Shown piece after piece: positions 1 to 5,159 of a stretch of 5,159 bases of DNA; positions within the stretch are counted from its first letter, which is position 1, and each line of letters starts with the position of its first letter. This stretch comes from Leptospira sp. (GTDB taxonomy: Bacteria > Spirochaetota > Leptospiria > Leptospirales > Leptospiraceae): NCBI GenBank assembly GCA_021413405.1, contig JAIOQL010000651.1, positions 1 through 5,159 of the forward strand. Reading direction: 5' to 3'. Both the position numbers and the translations under genes were made by a program. A model generated the notes under the pieces. That model was not told where the DNA came from and did not search any database. It saw only the letters and a list, made by a program, of their open reading frames with translations.

Positions 1-665
1 TTTCTGCATATTTCATGCGGTTATCCCCGGATATCGCCTTACTCCAGGAAATAGAAAATGAAACAGCAATATATAAAATCGCAGATAAAAAACAATATTC
101 CTGCAGAGGATCAGAAAATCCGGTTTCGACACAGCAGGTTTTTATCTGCTGGAAAAAAGAATTGGGGAATCCTGACATAAAGGTATGGAACGAATTGCTG
201 ATTAGTGAAAGGCTCCGGCCTGCAATTTCCGCCGAATTTAAAATTAATGATAGAACAGTGAATGTATTTAATATTCATTTGAAATCCGGTAATCCTGAGT
301 ATGATTACGGAAGAGATTTCGTTATCCGGAAAAAACAATTTATCGCACTAAACAGGATAATAAAAGGTAAATCCTCCTTTATTATTGGCGGAGACTTCAA
401 CCAAAGATTTGATAAGCCTGATGACAGGGGATGGAAAATTCTGCAAAGGTCGATTAATCTGCTGCGGGTAAACGAAGGCCTACAACCGGACTGCTGGGGA
501 TATAGAACCTACTACATAGACCATTTCGTTTATTCAGGTGATCTCAATTTGAGCGAATTCAAACAATACAAATATAACGAAGACGATGGCAAATTTGACG
601 GAGACCCGGAAACAGAAAAAGGTCTTTCCGATCACTGTCCAATGACTGCTGTCCTTAAATTGTGA
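1..665 (+). CDS. Endonuclease/exonuclease/phosphatase (EEP) fold hydrolase, 3' part of gene
   Basis: The frame is open from base 3, giving 220 visible residues, and the gene clearly begins upstream. The first Met (base 15) has no ribosome binding site, and it sits only 12 residues before the LQE metal-ligand motif, which normally lies well inside the domain. Using numbering from that Met, the later EEP motifs are all present in order: LLQEIE (E12), NIHLKSG (H98), GGDFNQ (D127, N129), YIDHF (D169, H170) and the terminal LSDHCP (D206, H207). The N-terminal strand with the metal-binding Asn is the part missing. Members of this fold are divalent-metal-dependent phosphodiesterases or phosphomonoesterases acting on nucleic acids, inositol phosphates or sphingolipids. 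All visible catalytic residues are intact, so the enzyme is probably active, but the substrate cannot be told from sequence. The stop TGA is followed by a 70-base gap, so co-transcription with the next gene is possible but not required. Confidence 0.88.
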   Translation, partial: SAYFMRLSPDIALLQEIENETAIYKIADKKQYSCRGSENPVSTQQVFICWKKELGNPDIKVWNELLISERLRPAISAEFKINDRTVNVFNIHLKSGNPEYDYGRDFVIRKKQFIALNRIIKGKSSFIIGGDFNQRFDKPDDRGWKILQRSINLLRVNEGLQPDCWGYRTYYIDHFVYSGDLNLSEFKQYKYNEDDGKFDGDPETEKGLSDHCPMTAVLKL

Positions 666-682
666 GTCCGCCATTTTTAGTT

Positions 683-711
683 TAAACAAATATCAGGAAA
701 CGTTAGATAAT
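683..711 (+). promoter_or_regulatory. Candidate sigma-70-type promoter for the FAD gene
   Basis: A TAAACA box (683-688, 4 of 6 to TTGACA) is separated by exactly 17 bases from GATAAT (706-711, 5 of 6 to TATAAT). Transcription would begin near 718, leaving an 18-base leader before the ATG at 736. The match is by eye in an AT-rich gap, where chance matches are common. Read-through from the upstream hydrolase gene is the alternative. Confidence 0.32.
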
Positions 712-735
712 AGATACTAGTCGGCTATCATTTCT

Positions 736-1815
736 ATGAAAACAGCAATCATCGGTACAGGTATAACGGGCAGCGTAATTGCAAGAGAGATCCCGGATGC
801 CATTGTTTTTGATAAAGCAATGAAACCCGGTGGTCGGACTTCAACAAAGCAATTTAGCAATGGTTCACAGTTTGATATTGGCGCAACTTATTTCAGGGAC
901 AATGTCAGGTATCTGAAAAACAGACAGGAAATTACTTTTTCTTTCATAGATTATTTACAAAAGAATGTTCCGGATCTCACAATTAAGAATCTGACAGAAA
1001 CACCTGATTACTTCTATCCCTCAGAAGGTATGACAAAGGTTTCAGAAGAGCTTTTGTCAAAAAACCAACTCTATTCTGAGTATACTCTGGAATTTATTAC
1101 AAGAGACCAGGAAAAAAAGGAATGGAAACTGAAATTTCTGAATGGGAAGGAGTTTACATTTGATAATGTGGTGATCACAGCCCCGATTCCACAGGCTATG
1201 TCAATTCTCAAAAATTCGGGCATAATGATGATTTGGGATGATTTCATAAAACCGTATGGTGAATACAGGTCAACTCTTGTGATAGCAGGTCTCTGGAAGA
1301 ATGTGACGGAAGAGACCAGATCAGAAATTGCAGGTATGTCCAACTTTTCAATTCTTGAAAAAAATAAAGATTCAGAATTCATGTCTATTGAAAGTGCGAA
1401 ATATGAAACCGATTTCAGCAATATCGCTCTGGCTATTCAATTTTCTGCAGCATTCAGCTCCCGGAACCTCGAACGCTGGAAAAATGCTGACGGTTCACCG
1501 ACTGATGATGCATTGAAAAACGGTGCCTATCATTTTGAAAAATTCCTCAAAAGAAACGGGATAAAGAGTTTAAGCGGAAAAGAACCCGATGAAATTCAGG
1601 TGCATAAATGGAGATATTCAATGCCCGATACTTCGATCATTGATAAAAACTCAATTATTGATCTCGAAGATTCAGGATACTCTGATTATTTAAAGTTGTG
1701 CAAAGAACATAGACTTTGGCTGGCGGGGGATTGGGTTTTCGGAGCTAGAGTTCCGAGATGCGCACTCGGCGGTGTGCTTCTGTCACAAGAAATTAAAAAA
1801 ACAGGGGCTCTTTAA
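736..1815 (+). CDS. FAD-dependent renalase-like oxidoreductase (flavin amine oxidase fold)
   Basis: This complete 359-residue protein begins directly with a Rossmann dinucleotide-binding strand. The GTGITG motif (G7, G9, G12) is followed by an acidic residue at the end of the second strand (D26) and by GGRTST (32-37), the GG-doublet that contacts FAD. FDIGATYF (46-53) matches the D-x-GA-x-YF element of renalase-like proteins. YPSEGM (94-99) and the VVITAPIPQA strand (145-154) are also typical. The C-terminal flavin motif is LAGDWVFGARVP (329-340) followed by CALGG, in place of the commoner GA-x-x-SG. There is no signal peptide, so it is cytosolic. Characterised bacterial renalases oxidise mis-reduced dihydro-NAD(P) isomers, and a similar repair role is possible here but unproven; amine oxidase or desaturase activity cannot be excluded. 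The start is fixed by the Rossmann strand, yet no Shine-Dalgarno sequence precedes it, which fits weak or near-leaderless initiation. Its last codons contain the terminator of the opposing operon. Confidence 0.85.
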   Translation: MKTAIIGTGITGSVIAREIPDAIVFDKAMKPGGRTSTKQFSNGSQFDIGATYFRDNVRYLKNRQEITFSFIDYLQKNVPDLTIKNLTETPDYFYPSEGMTKVSEELLSKNQLYSEYTLEFITRDQEKKEWKLKFLNGKEFTFDNVVITAPIPQAMSILKNSGIMMIWDDFIKPYGEYRSTLVIAGLWKNVTEETRSEIAGMSNFSILEKNKDSEFMSIESAKYETDFSNIALAIQFSAAFSSRNLERWKNADGSPTDDALKNGAYHFEKFLKRNGIKSLSGKEPDEIQVHKWRYSMPDTSIIDKNSIIDLEDSGYSDYLKLCKEHRLWLAGDWVFGARVPRCALGGVLLSQEIKKTGAL

Positions 1816-1822
1816 TCGCCCC
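1795..1822 (-). terminator. Rho-independent terminator of the rlmN operon, inside the 3' end of the FAD gene
   Basis: Read on the minus strand, GGGGC (1822-1818) pairs with GCCCC (1808-1804) around a 9-base loop. The stem is followed by TG and then seven T (1801-1795). It lies about 44 bases after the stop of the glycosyltransferase. The stem is short (5 bp) but all G-C, and the U-tract is good. It overlaps the last six sense codons and the stop codon of the convergent FAD gene, whose stop falls in the loop. Confidence 0.7.
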
Positions 1823-1823
1823 C

Positions 1824-1875
1824 AAACCAGACATACAACTTAGCTTATTTTGATTTTCGTCCGGTTTAGATTTTT
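1824..1875 (+). terminator. Candidate terminator of the FAD gene, straddling the stop of the convergent gene
   Basis: AAACCAGAC (1824-1832) can pair with GTCCGGTTT (1859-1867), forming 5+3 base pairs with one A-C mismatch and a 26-base loop. On the plus strand this is followed by AGA and then five T (1871-1875). The long loop and interrupted U-tract make it a weak intrinsic terminator. The right arm includes two bases of the TAA stop of the glycosyltransferase gene on the other strand. Confidence 0.35.
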
Positions 1876-3605
1876 ACTGTTTCAATTTTTATCCTGACGA
1901 GCAATATTTTCTTTAAAAATCTGTCTCTTTTTCCAGGGAGAAAAAATCCAATTTCAGGCGTAGCTACCTTATAGGAATCATATACGGAAACGATTTCCGG
2001 AAACTCTGTTTTTCCGGCACTTTCTTCCCCATACAGAAATTTCTTTAAATCCAAAAGGTATTCTTCTGGAACGAGAAGGAGTCTTTCCTTATCCTTTTCC
2101 AGAACCGATTTAAATTTTATTTTGTCATAGATCGGTTTAGTAAACCGCCCTGAATAGAAAGAATAGGATCTCTTGGAAGATGAAAGCCGGAATATAAAAA
2201 TTTCCTTTTTGTCCGGTTCGATTTTTCTGATTATTTCCGAAAGTTTTGCCGATGGCTGGTATTTCAATAGTTCCGGATATGCATATAAATTTACAAGCAG
2301 GTAAAACAGAGAGGTTGAAAGGACGGGAAATCCAATTATCGCGACAGGGGAGCGGAAATAAAACACAGAAAGAGCAATAAATAAAAGAACAAGAAGAATA
2401 TAACAAACAAGGTTCAGCTCTACATTACAGAACGGTAGACACAAAACCATAATCCAGAAGAAAAATCCGGAAAACAAATAAATACCATTTTGAAATTTTC
2501 CAGTGACTGCTTTTACAGAATCCAAAATAAAACCGGATGCAAAAACGGCTCCGGCTGGCAGCATCCAGTAAATGTATTGTGGAAGCTGATATTTCGAAAA
2601 ACTTATCAGAAATAAAGTAAGAAAAAGCCAAAAGGAAATTACAAAGTCATCTTTCTGATATCCGTTAGTTTTTATTGAATCAATTAGTTTCCGGAAAGAA
2701 CCGGTTCCACCGTTCTGAACAAAATACTTACGGACAAAAGTGATTACAAAATAGAAAAGTGGAATGATGAACACAAAAAATGCCCAGGAGAAATTCGCCG
2801 GAAAATAAAGAGGGTTGAATCCCTGGTTATAAGACTGTCTGTAGAATCTTCCGAAGGATTGAATCCAAAAAAAGAAATGCGGTCCGTAGAAGGAAAATTC
2901 CCGGAAGAGCAGATATCCCCATGCGACCGGAAAAATAAGTGCAAGAATTACACCGGAAAAGAGTTTCATTTCACCAAGACGTTTCCAGTCTCTTCTGAAT
3001 AAAATATCTCCACCGATCGAGATGGCCGGGATAACAATGGAGATCGGACCTTTAGTAATGAACCCGAGACCCATAAAAATATACATCAGGTAATAGAAAT
3101 TTTTATTTTTTCTGACTCCGAGATAATAGGCGTGGTGCACAAATATGAGATATGGTACGAGATAAATATCTATCTTTGGATCAAGAACCATTGAAAAAAG
3201 ACCCGGCGCCGATGAGTATGCAATTGCAGCGATCAATGCACGAAACCGGTCTCCATAGATCAGATACGTCAGGCGAAAGATAGAATAAACGGAAAGCAAT
3301 GTGAAAAGAAGAGCCGGAAAACGGAATGAAAAATTAGAAATTCCAAACAGTTTGAAAGAGGATACGATTTTCCAGAAAGTCAGAATTGGTTTATCAAGAT
3401 AATTTTTTCCATTGTCCAGAAGCCGGAAGTAATCACCGGTGCCTGCCATTTCACGGGAGATTTCAGCATACTGTGCAGAATCAATATCAATTACATCGAG
3501 ATTTGCTGTTGTGGATAGACTAAAAACAGAAATGAACAGAAGTAACAGAAGCATTCTTTCCGAACGGTCGCTGAATATGAATGACAACTCATTGAAAAAT
3601 TTCAT
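1866..3605 (-). CDS. GT39/ArnT-like polyprenyl-phosphate-sugar-dependent membrane glycosyltransferase
   Basis: This is a 579-residue integral membrane protein with about 12-13 hydrophobic segments (first about 18-33, last about 421-443) and a soluble C-terminal domain (about 444-579). The family signatures appear in order. DIDSAQYAEISREM (40-53) forms the acidic first extracytoplasmic loop. LDKPILTFW (70-78) corresponds to the EKPP motif of ArnT. LDPKID (141-146) is the second acidic motif, ITKGP (183-187) follows TM5, and SKYQLPQYIYWMLP (337-350) is characteristic. GT39/GT-C enzymes of this type move a sugar from a polyprenyl phosphate carrier to lipid A or another envelope acceptor on the outer face of the inner membrane. 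Acceptor and sugar cannot be named here. I chose the ATG at 3605, which begins MKFFNEL and lies 2 bases after the stop of the upstream gene. An in-frame ATG at 3638 would add 11 residues and overlap that gene. Only a weak GCGGA precedes 3605, so translation is probably coupled. Confidence 0.86.
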   Translation of the reverse strand: MKFFNELSFIFSDRSERMLLLLLFISVFSLSTTANLDVIDIDSAQYAEISREMAGTGDYFRLLDNGKNYLDKPILTFWKIVSSFKLFGISNFSFRFPALLFTLLSVYSIFRLTYLIYGDRFRALIAAIAYSSAPGLFSMVLDPKIDIYLVPYLIFVHHAYYLGVRKNKNFYYLMYIFMGLGFITKGPISIVIPAISIGGDILFRRDWKRLGEMKLFSGVILALIFPVAWGYLLFREFSFYGPHFFFWIQSFGRFYRQSYNQGFNPLYFPANFSWAFFVFIIPLFYFVITFVRKYFVQNGGTGSFRKLIDSIKTNGYQKDDFVISFWLFLTLFLISFSKYQLPQYIYWMLPAGAVFASGFILDSVKAVTGKFQNGIYLFSGFFFWIMVLCLPFCNVELNLVCYILLVLLFIALSVFYFRSPVAIIGFPVLSTSLFYLLVNLYAYPELLKYQPSAKLSEIIRKIEPDKKEIFIFRLSSSKRSYSFYSGRFTKPIYDKIKFKSVLEKDKERLLLVPEEYLLDLKKFLYGEESAGKTEFPEIVSVYDSYKVATPEIGFFLPGKRDRFLKKILLVRIKIETVKI

Positions 3606-3607
3606 TA

Positions 3608-3886
3608 TTAATCCGCAAGACCAGACTGAAGCATGCATTCGACCATTCCCTGGCAGGACTCCGGTACTTCATCATAGCAGGTAAGTATTTGGGACTGGAA
3701 GCGCGCGCATCCATCATTGCATTGTATAAGTGCCCTGTTGAGAAGCTCACCTTCAATTTTCATCTTTTGAGTTTCTTCAGTGCATTTAACGAAAAAATTG
3801 CAGGCCTTCCCGCATTTCTCTTCAACCGGATCCTTGCAGAACAAAACAATTGGCACAATGAAAAAAATCAGAATTTTAGCAAGCAT
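3608..3886 (-). CDS. Small exported Cys-rich protein (resembles a Leptospira Cys-rich family)
   Basis: This 92-residue protein opens with a signal-type segment: Lys4 and then an uninterrupted hydrophobic stretch (5-16) ending at Cys17. The mature part has eight more cysteines at 25, 29, 35, 56, 60, 70, 78 and 84. Both halves begin with C-x3-C (25/29 and 56/60), and both contain a C-x9-C spacing (25/35 and 60/70). This suggests two disulfide-pinned helical hairpins. Export is likely. Cys17 could be a lipidation site, but Phe at -1 is a poor lipobox residue, so either a lipoprotein or a cleaved secreted protein is possible. The gene sits 1 base after rlmN and 2 bases before the glycosyltransferase gene, and an AAGAGG ribosome binding site 5 bases before the ATG supports the start. 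I recall a Leptospira Cys-rich family of this shape with no known function, but cannot confirm membership here. The function is unknown; a periplasmic redox, chaperone or structural role is speculation. Confidence 0.8.
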   Translation of the reverse strand: MLAKILIFFIVPIVLFCKDPVEEKCGKACNFFVKCTEETQKMKIEGELLNRALIQCNDGCARFQSQILTCYDEVPESCQGMVECMLQSGLAD

Positions 3887-3887
3887 A

Positions 3888-4919
3888 TCAGCCTCTTAAT
3901 GAAAGCATCCCGCATGCTCCGTGGATGTCCCTGCCCGGGGAACGCCTATTCATTACCGGCACACCAGCGGGACGTAAAAGGGATTTAAAATTCTCCACTT
4001 CTTCTTCCGTTGGCCGCTTCCATCCATTGAAATCAGTATTGAGCGGGATCAGATTTATTTTACAGCTCACTGATCTCGCAATTTTTACAAGTTTATTTGC
4101 ATTCTCTTTTCCCATATTTACCTGAGGAATCATGATATATTCAAAAGTTATTTTCCGGTTCAAAGTTTTTGTAAAGTTTCGCGCGGATTTTAACAAATCT
4201 ACGAGTGGATATTTTTTGTCTATTCCCATTATAGATTTTCGTATCTCCGGATTCGGATGATTCAGGGAAATTGCAAAATTGAATGGTTCTTTATTTTCAA
4301 CAAACCTGTCGATCCCGGTGATTACTCCCGCAGTTGAAATGGTGATCCGTTTTGAACCGATGTTCAGTGCTTCCGGATCATGCAATATGTGAGCAGCTTT
4401 GAGAACGGAAAAATAATTATGCATTGGCTCCCCCATCCCCATGAAAACCACGTTAGTTGCTTTTTCCCCGACTACTCTTTCCACTTCAAGGACCTGGTCG
4501 ATGATCTGCCATGTTTTCAGATTTCCCTTGAATTCCAACAGACCGGTTGCGCAAAATGCACAGGATAGAGTGCATCCGACCTGCGAAGAAATACAAATTG
4601 TTTTTCTTCCATCATCACCGGATGGAATCCAGACCGCCTCGATCTCTTTCCCCGGTTCGACTTCGAAGGTCATTTTTTGAGTTCCATCTGAAGATTTGAG
4701 ATGTCGACCGGCAGTAAGAGTTGGGATAACCGCTTTTTCTTCCAGACGATTTCTCAAATCTGAAGAAAAATTTGTAAATTCCCCAAAATTCTTATACCTG
4801 TTTGTGTAGATACCCGTGTATAATTGTTTCGCACGGAATTTTTCAAGGCCGATGCCCTTAAAAAATTCTTCCAGCTCTGAAAGGTTTTTTCCTTTAACTA
4901 TAAATTTGTCTTTTTCCAA
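3888..4919 (-). CDS. rlmN: Dual-specificity rRNA/tRNA adenine-C2 methyltransferase RlmN (radical SAM)
   Basis: This complete 343-residue protein is close to the usual family length. It carries the N-terminal RNA-binding helical domain (about 1-85) and then the radical-SAM barrel. C116-x3-C120-x2-C123 (in VGCTLSCAFC) binds the 4Fe-4S cluster. GMGEP (161-165) is the SAM-contact motif. The C-terminal RRSPGRDIHGACG holds Cys336, equivalent to the methyl-carrying Cys355 of E. coli, and Cys109 lies 7 residues before the cluster, like the second essential Cys118. RlmN makes 2-methyladenosine at A2503 of 23S rRNA and at A37 of some tRNAs, in the cytosol. The family is unmistakable and all key residues are present. 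The start is TTG: an in-frame TAA lies 6 bases upstream, the next Met is residue 83, and an AGGTGATC ribosome binding site is well placed. It is the first visible gene of the three-gene operon. Confidence 0.96.
   Translation of the reverse strand: MEKDKFIVKGKNLSELEEFFKGIGLEKFRAKQLYTGIYTNRYKNFGEFTNFSSDLRNRLEEKAVIPTLTAGRHLKSSDGTQKMTFEVEPGKEIEAVWIPSGDDGRKTICISSQVGCTLSCAFCATGLLEFKGNLKTWQIIDQVLEVERVVGEKATNVVFMGMGEPMHNYFSVLKAAHILHDPEALNIGSKRITISTAGVITGIDRFVENKEPFNFAISLNHPNPEIRKSIMGIDKKYPLVDLLKSARNFTKTLNRKITFEYIMIPQVNMGKENANKLVKIARSVSCKINLIPLNTDFNGWKRPTEEEVENFKSLLRPAGVPVMNRRSPGRDIHGACGMLSLRG
3892..3897 (-). promoter_or_regulatory. Ribosome binding site of the Cys-rich gene
   Basis: Minus-strand AAGAGG stands 5 bases before the ATG at 3886, inside the last codons of rlmN. 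It supports real translation of this small gene and links its initiation to termination on rlmN. Confidence 0.75.
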
Positions 4920-4922
4920 TGA

Positions 4923-4940
4923 TTAGATCACCTTACGCAT
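4923..4940 (-). other. Possible five-codon leader ORF before rlmN
   Basis: Minus-strand ATG (4940) opens a frame encoding MRKVI and ends at TAA (4925-4923), three bases before the rlmN TTG and in the same frame. The rlmN ribosome binding site lies within it. The ATG is in the loop of a 5-bp hairpin (CTTAC 4945-4941, GTAAG 4936-4932). No ribosome binding site of its own is visible, so it may be chance. Confidence 0.25.
4926..4933 (-). promoter_or_regulatory. Strong ribosome binding site fixing the rlmN TTG start
   Basis: Minus-strand AGGTGATC is an 8-base match to the usual complement of the 16S rRNA 3' end (GATCACCT). It ends 6 bases before the TTG at 4919. Its first two bases fall in the 3' arm of a small hairpin (4932-4945). 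It decides the start in favour of TTG. Confidence 0.7.
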
Positions 4941-5016
4941 GTAAGCGCCAGTACTTTCATGACCGAAATGTATTCATAAAATTTGCAAACGGAACAGATA
5001 AATCTTTCCGGGACTC

Positions 5017-5037
5017 AAAAAAATTTCATCCGTGAAA
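5017..5037 (-). terminator. Weak candidate terminator of the gene upstream of rlmN
   Basis: On the minus strand TTTCA (5037-5033), the loop CGGA and TGAAA (5028-5024) form a 5-bp stem followed by seven T (5023-5017). It begins 6 bases after the stop codon at 5044. Position and U-tract are right, but the stem is AT-rich and short. Read-through into rlmN is therefore likely to some extent. Confidence 0.38.
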
Positions 5038-5043
5038 AGGAGT

Positions 5044-5159
5044 TTAATTGGCAGAAATTGCTGCCGGCTTTTTGATAACTGGCTGCTCTGCGATAACTTT
5101 TCCGTCTTCCAGGATCATCCGGATCAGTCGTGTCATTTCTACAGAATATTCTACATTCA
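5044..5159 (-). CDS. C-terminal end of an unrecognised protein (gene continues beyond the window)
   Basis: The minus-strand frame is open from the window edge for 37 codons and ends at TAA (5046-5044). The visible residues run from NVEYSVEMTRLIRMILEDGK through VIAEQPVIKKPAAISAN. The pattern suggests a strand or helix pair followed by a flexible Lys/Pro/Ala tail. I do not recognise the family. The reading frame, the same strand as rlmN, and a terminator-like hairpin just after the stop make it a plausible real gene end. The fragment is too short for anything more. Confidence 0.55.
   Translation of the reverse strand, partial: NVEYSVEMTRLIRMILEDGKVIAEQPVIKKPAAISAN

Noticed and set aside
15..17. 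ATG at 15 as the true start of the EEP hydrolase
   Set aside because: The frame stays open to the window edge, no ribosome binding site precedes it, and the N-terminal strand of the EEP fold would be missing.
1071..1421. Minus-strand open frame of 116 codons opposite the FAD gene
   Set aside because: It lies wholly within a well-supported gene, its translation shows no domain, and no ribosome binding site or spacing supports it.
3606..3638. Alternative upstream start of the glycosyltransferase (ATG at 3638, 11 extra residues, MHASVW...)
   Set aside because: It would overlap the Cys-rich gene by 31 bases. The extra residues are simply that gene's DNA in another frame, and the ATG at 3605 begins a typical N-terminus 2 bases after the stop.
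3698..3706. GCGCGC run as a special site
   Set aside because: It is a short coding run at the codons for Cys60-Ala61-Arg62 of the Cys-rich protein, with no further structure around it.
3870..3886. Cys17 of the small protein as a definite lipoprotein lipobox
   Set aside because: Position -1 is Phe, which is unusual even for relaxed spirochaete lipoboxes. It is kept only as a possibility.
3439..3988. Two plus-strand open frames opposite the Cys-rich gene and the ends of its neighbours
   Set aside because: They are antisense to three genes with clear motifs or signals and have no recognisable protein features.
4932..4945. CTTAC/GTAAG hairpin as a terminator
   Set aside because: It has only 5 bp and no T-run on either strand. 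Its position at the ribosome binding site fits translation control or chance better.
4946..5016. A sigma-70 promoter for the rlmN operon (for example TTGCAA at 4983-4988 on the minus strand)
   Set aside because: No -10 hexamer of reasonable quality lies 16-18 bases downstream. Other pairings match 3-4 of 6 only, which is chance level in this composition.

Overview
The window is an AT-rich stretch of a bacterial chromosome (GC about 40% by eye), tightly packed, with no rRNA, tRNA, CRISPR array, insertion sequence or phage gene visible. The best guess for the source is a spirochaete of the Leptospira type. This rests on overall composition and on the small Cys-rich exported protein, which resembles a Leptospira family I remember. 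It is an inference, not a proven assignment.

Left part, plus strand: the 3' part of an endonuclease/exonuclease/phosphatase-fold hydrolase gene (start lies outside the window) ends at 665. After a 70-base gap holding a plausible sigma-70-type promoter comes a complete FAD-dependent, renalase-like amine-oxidase-fold protein (736-1815).

Right part, minus strand: three genes form a very tight operon read right to left. They are rlmN (4919-3888; TTG start), a 92-residue exported Cys-rich protein (3886-3608) and a GT39/ArnT-like polytopic membrane glycosyltransferase (3605-1866). The gaps are 1 and 2 bases, so translational coupling is likely. The operon meets the FAD gene tail to tail at 1816-1865. 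There the leftward terminator lies inside the last codons of the FAD gene, and a weaker candidate rightward terminator straddles the stop codon of the glycosyltransferase. At the far right the last 37 codons of another minus-strand gene (5159-5044) end just before a weak candidate terminator, followed by the roughly 120-base leader of the rlmN operon.

Functionally the operon mixes rRNA/tRNA modification (RlmN), an exported disulfide-type protein and envelope glycosylation. No single pathway is obvious. The least understood item is the Cys-rich protein, which is co-translated with two well-known enzymes. I see no clear defence, mobile or otherwise novel multi-gene system. The unusual signals are the Cys-rich protein, the interlocked convergent terminators, the TTG start with a tiny in-frame leader ORF, and a strong excess of CCGG throughout.
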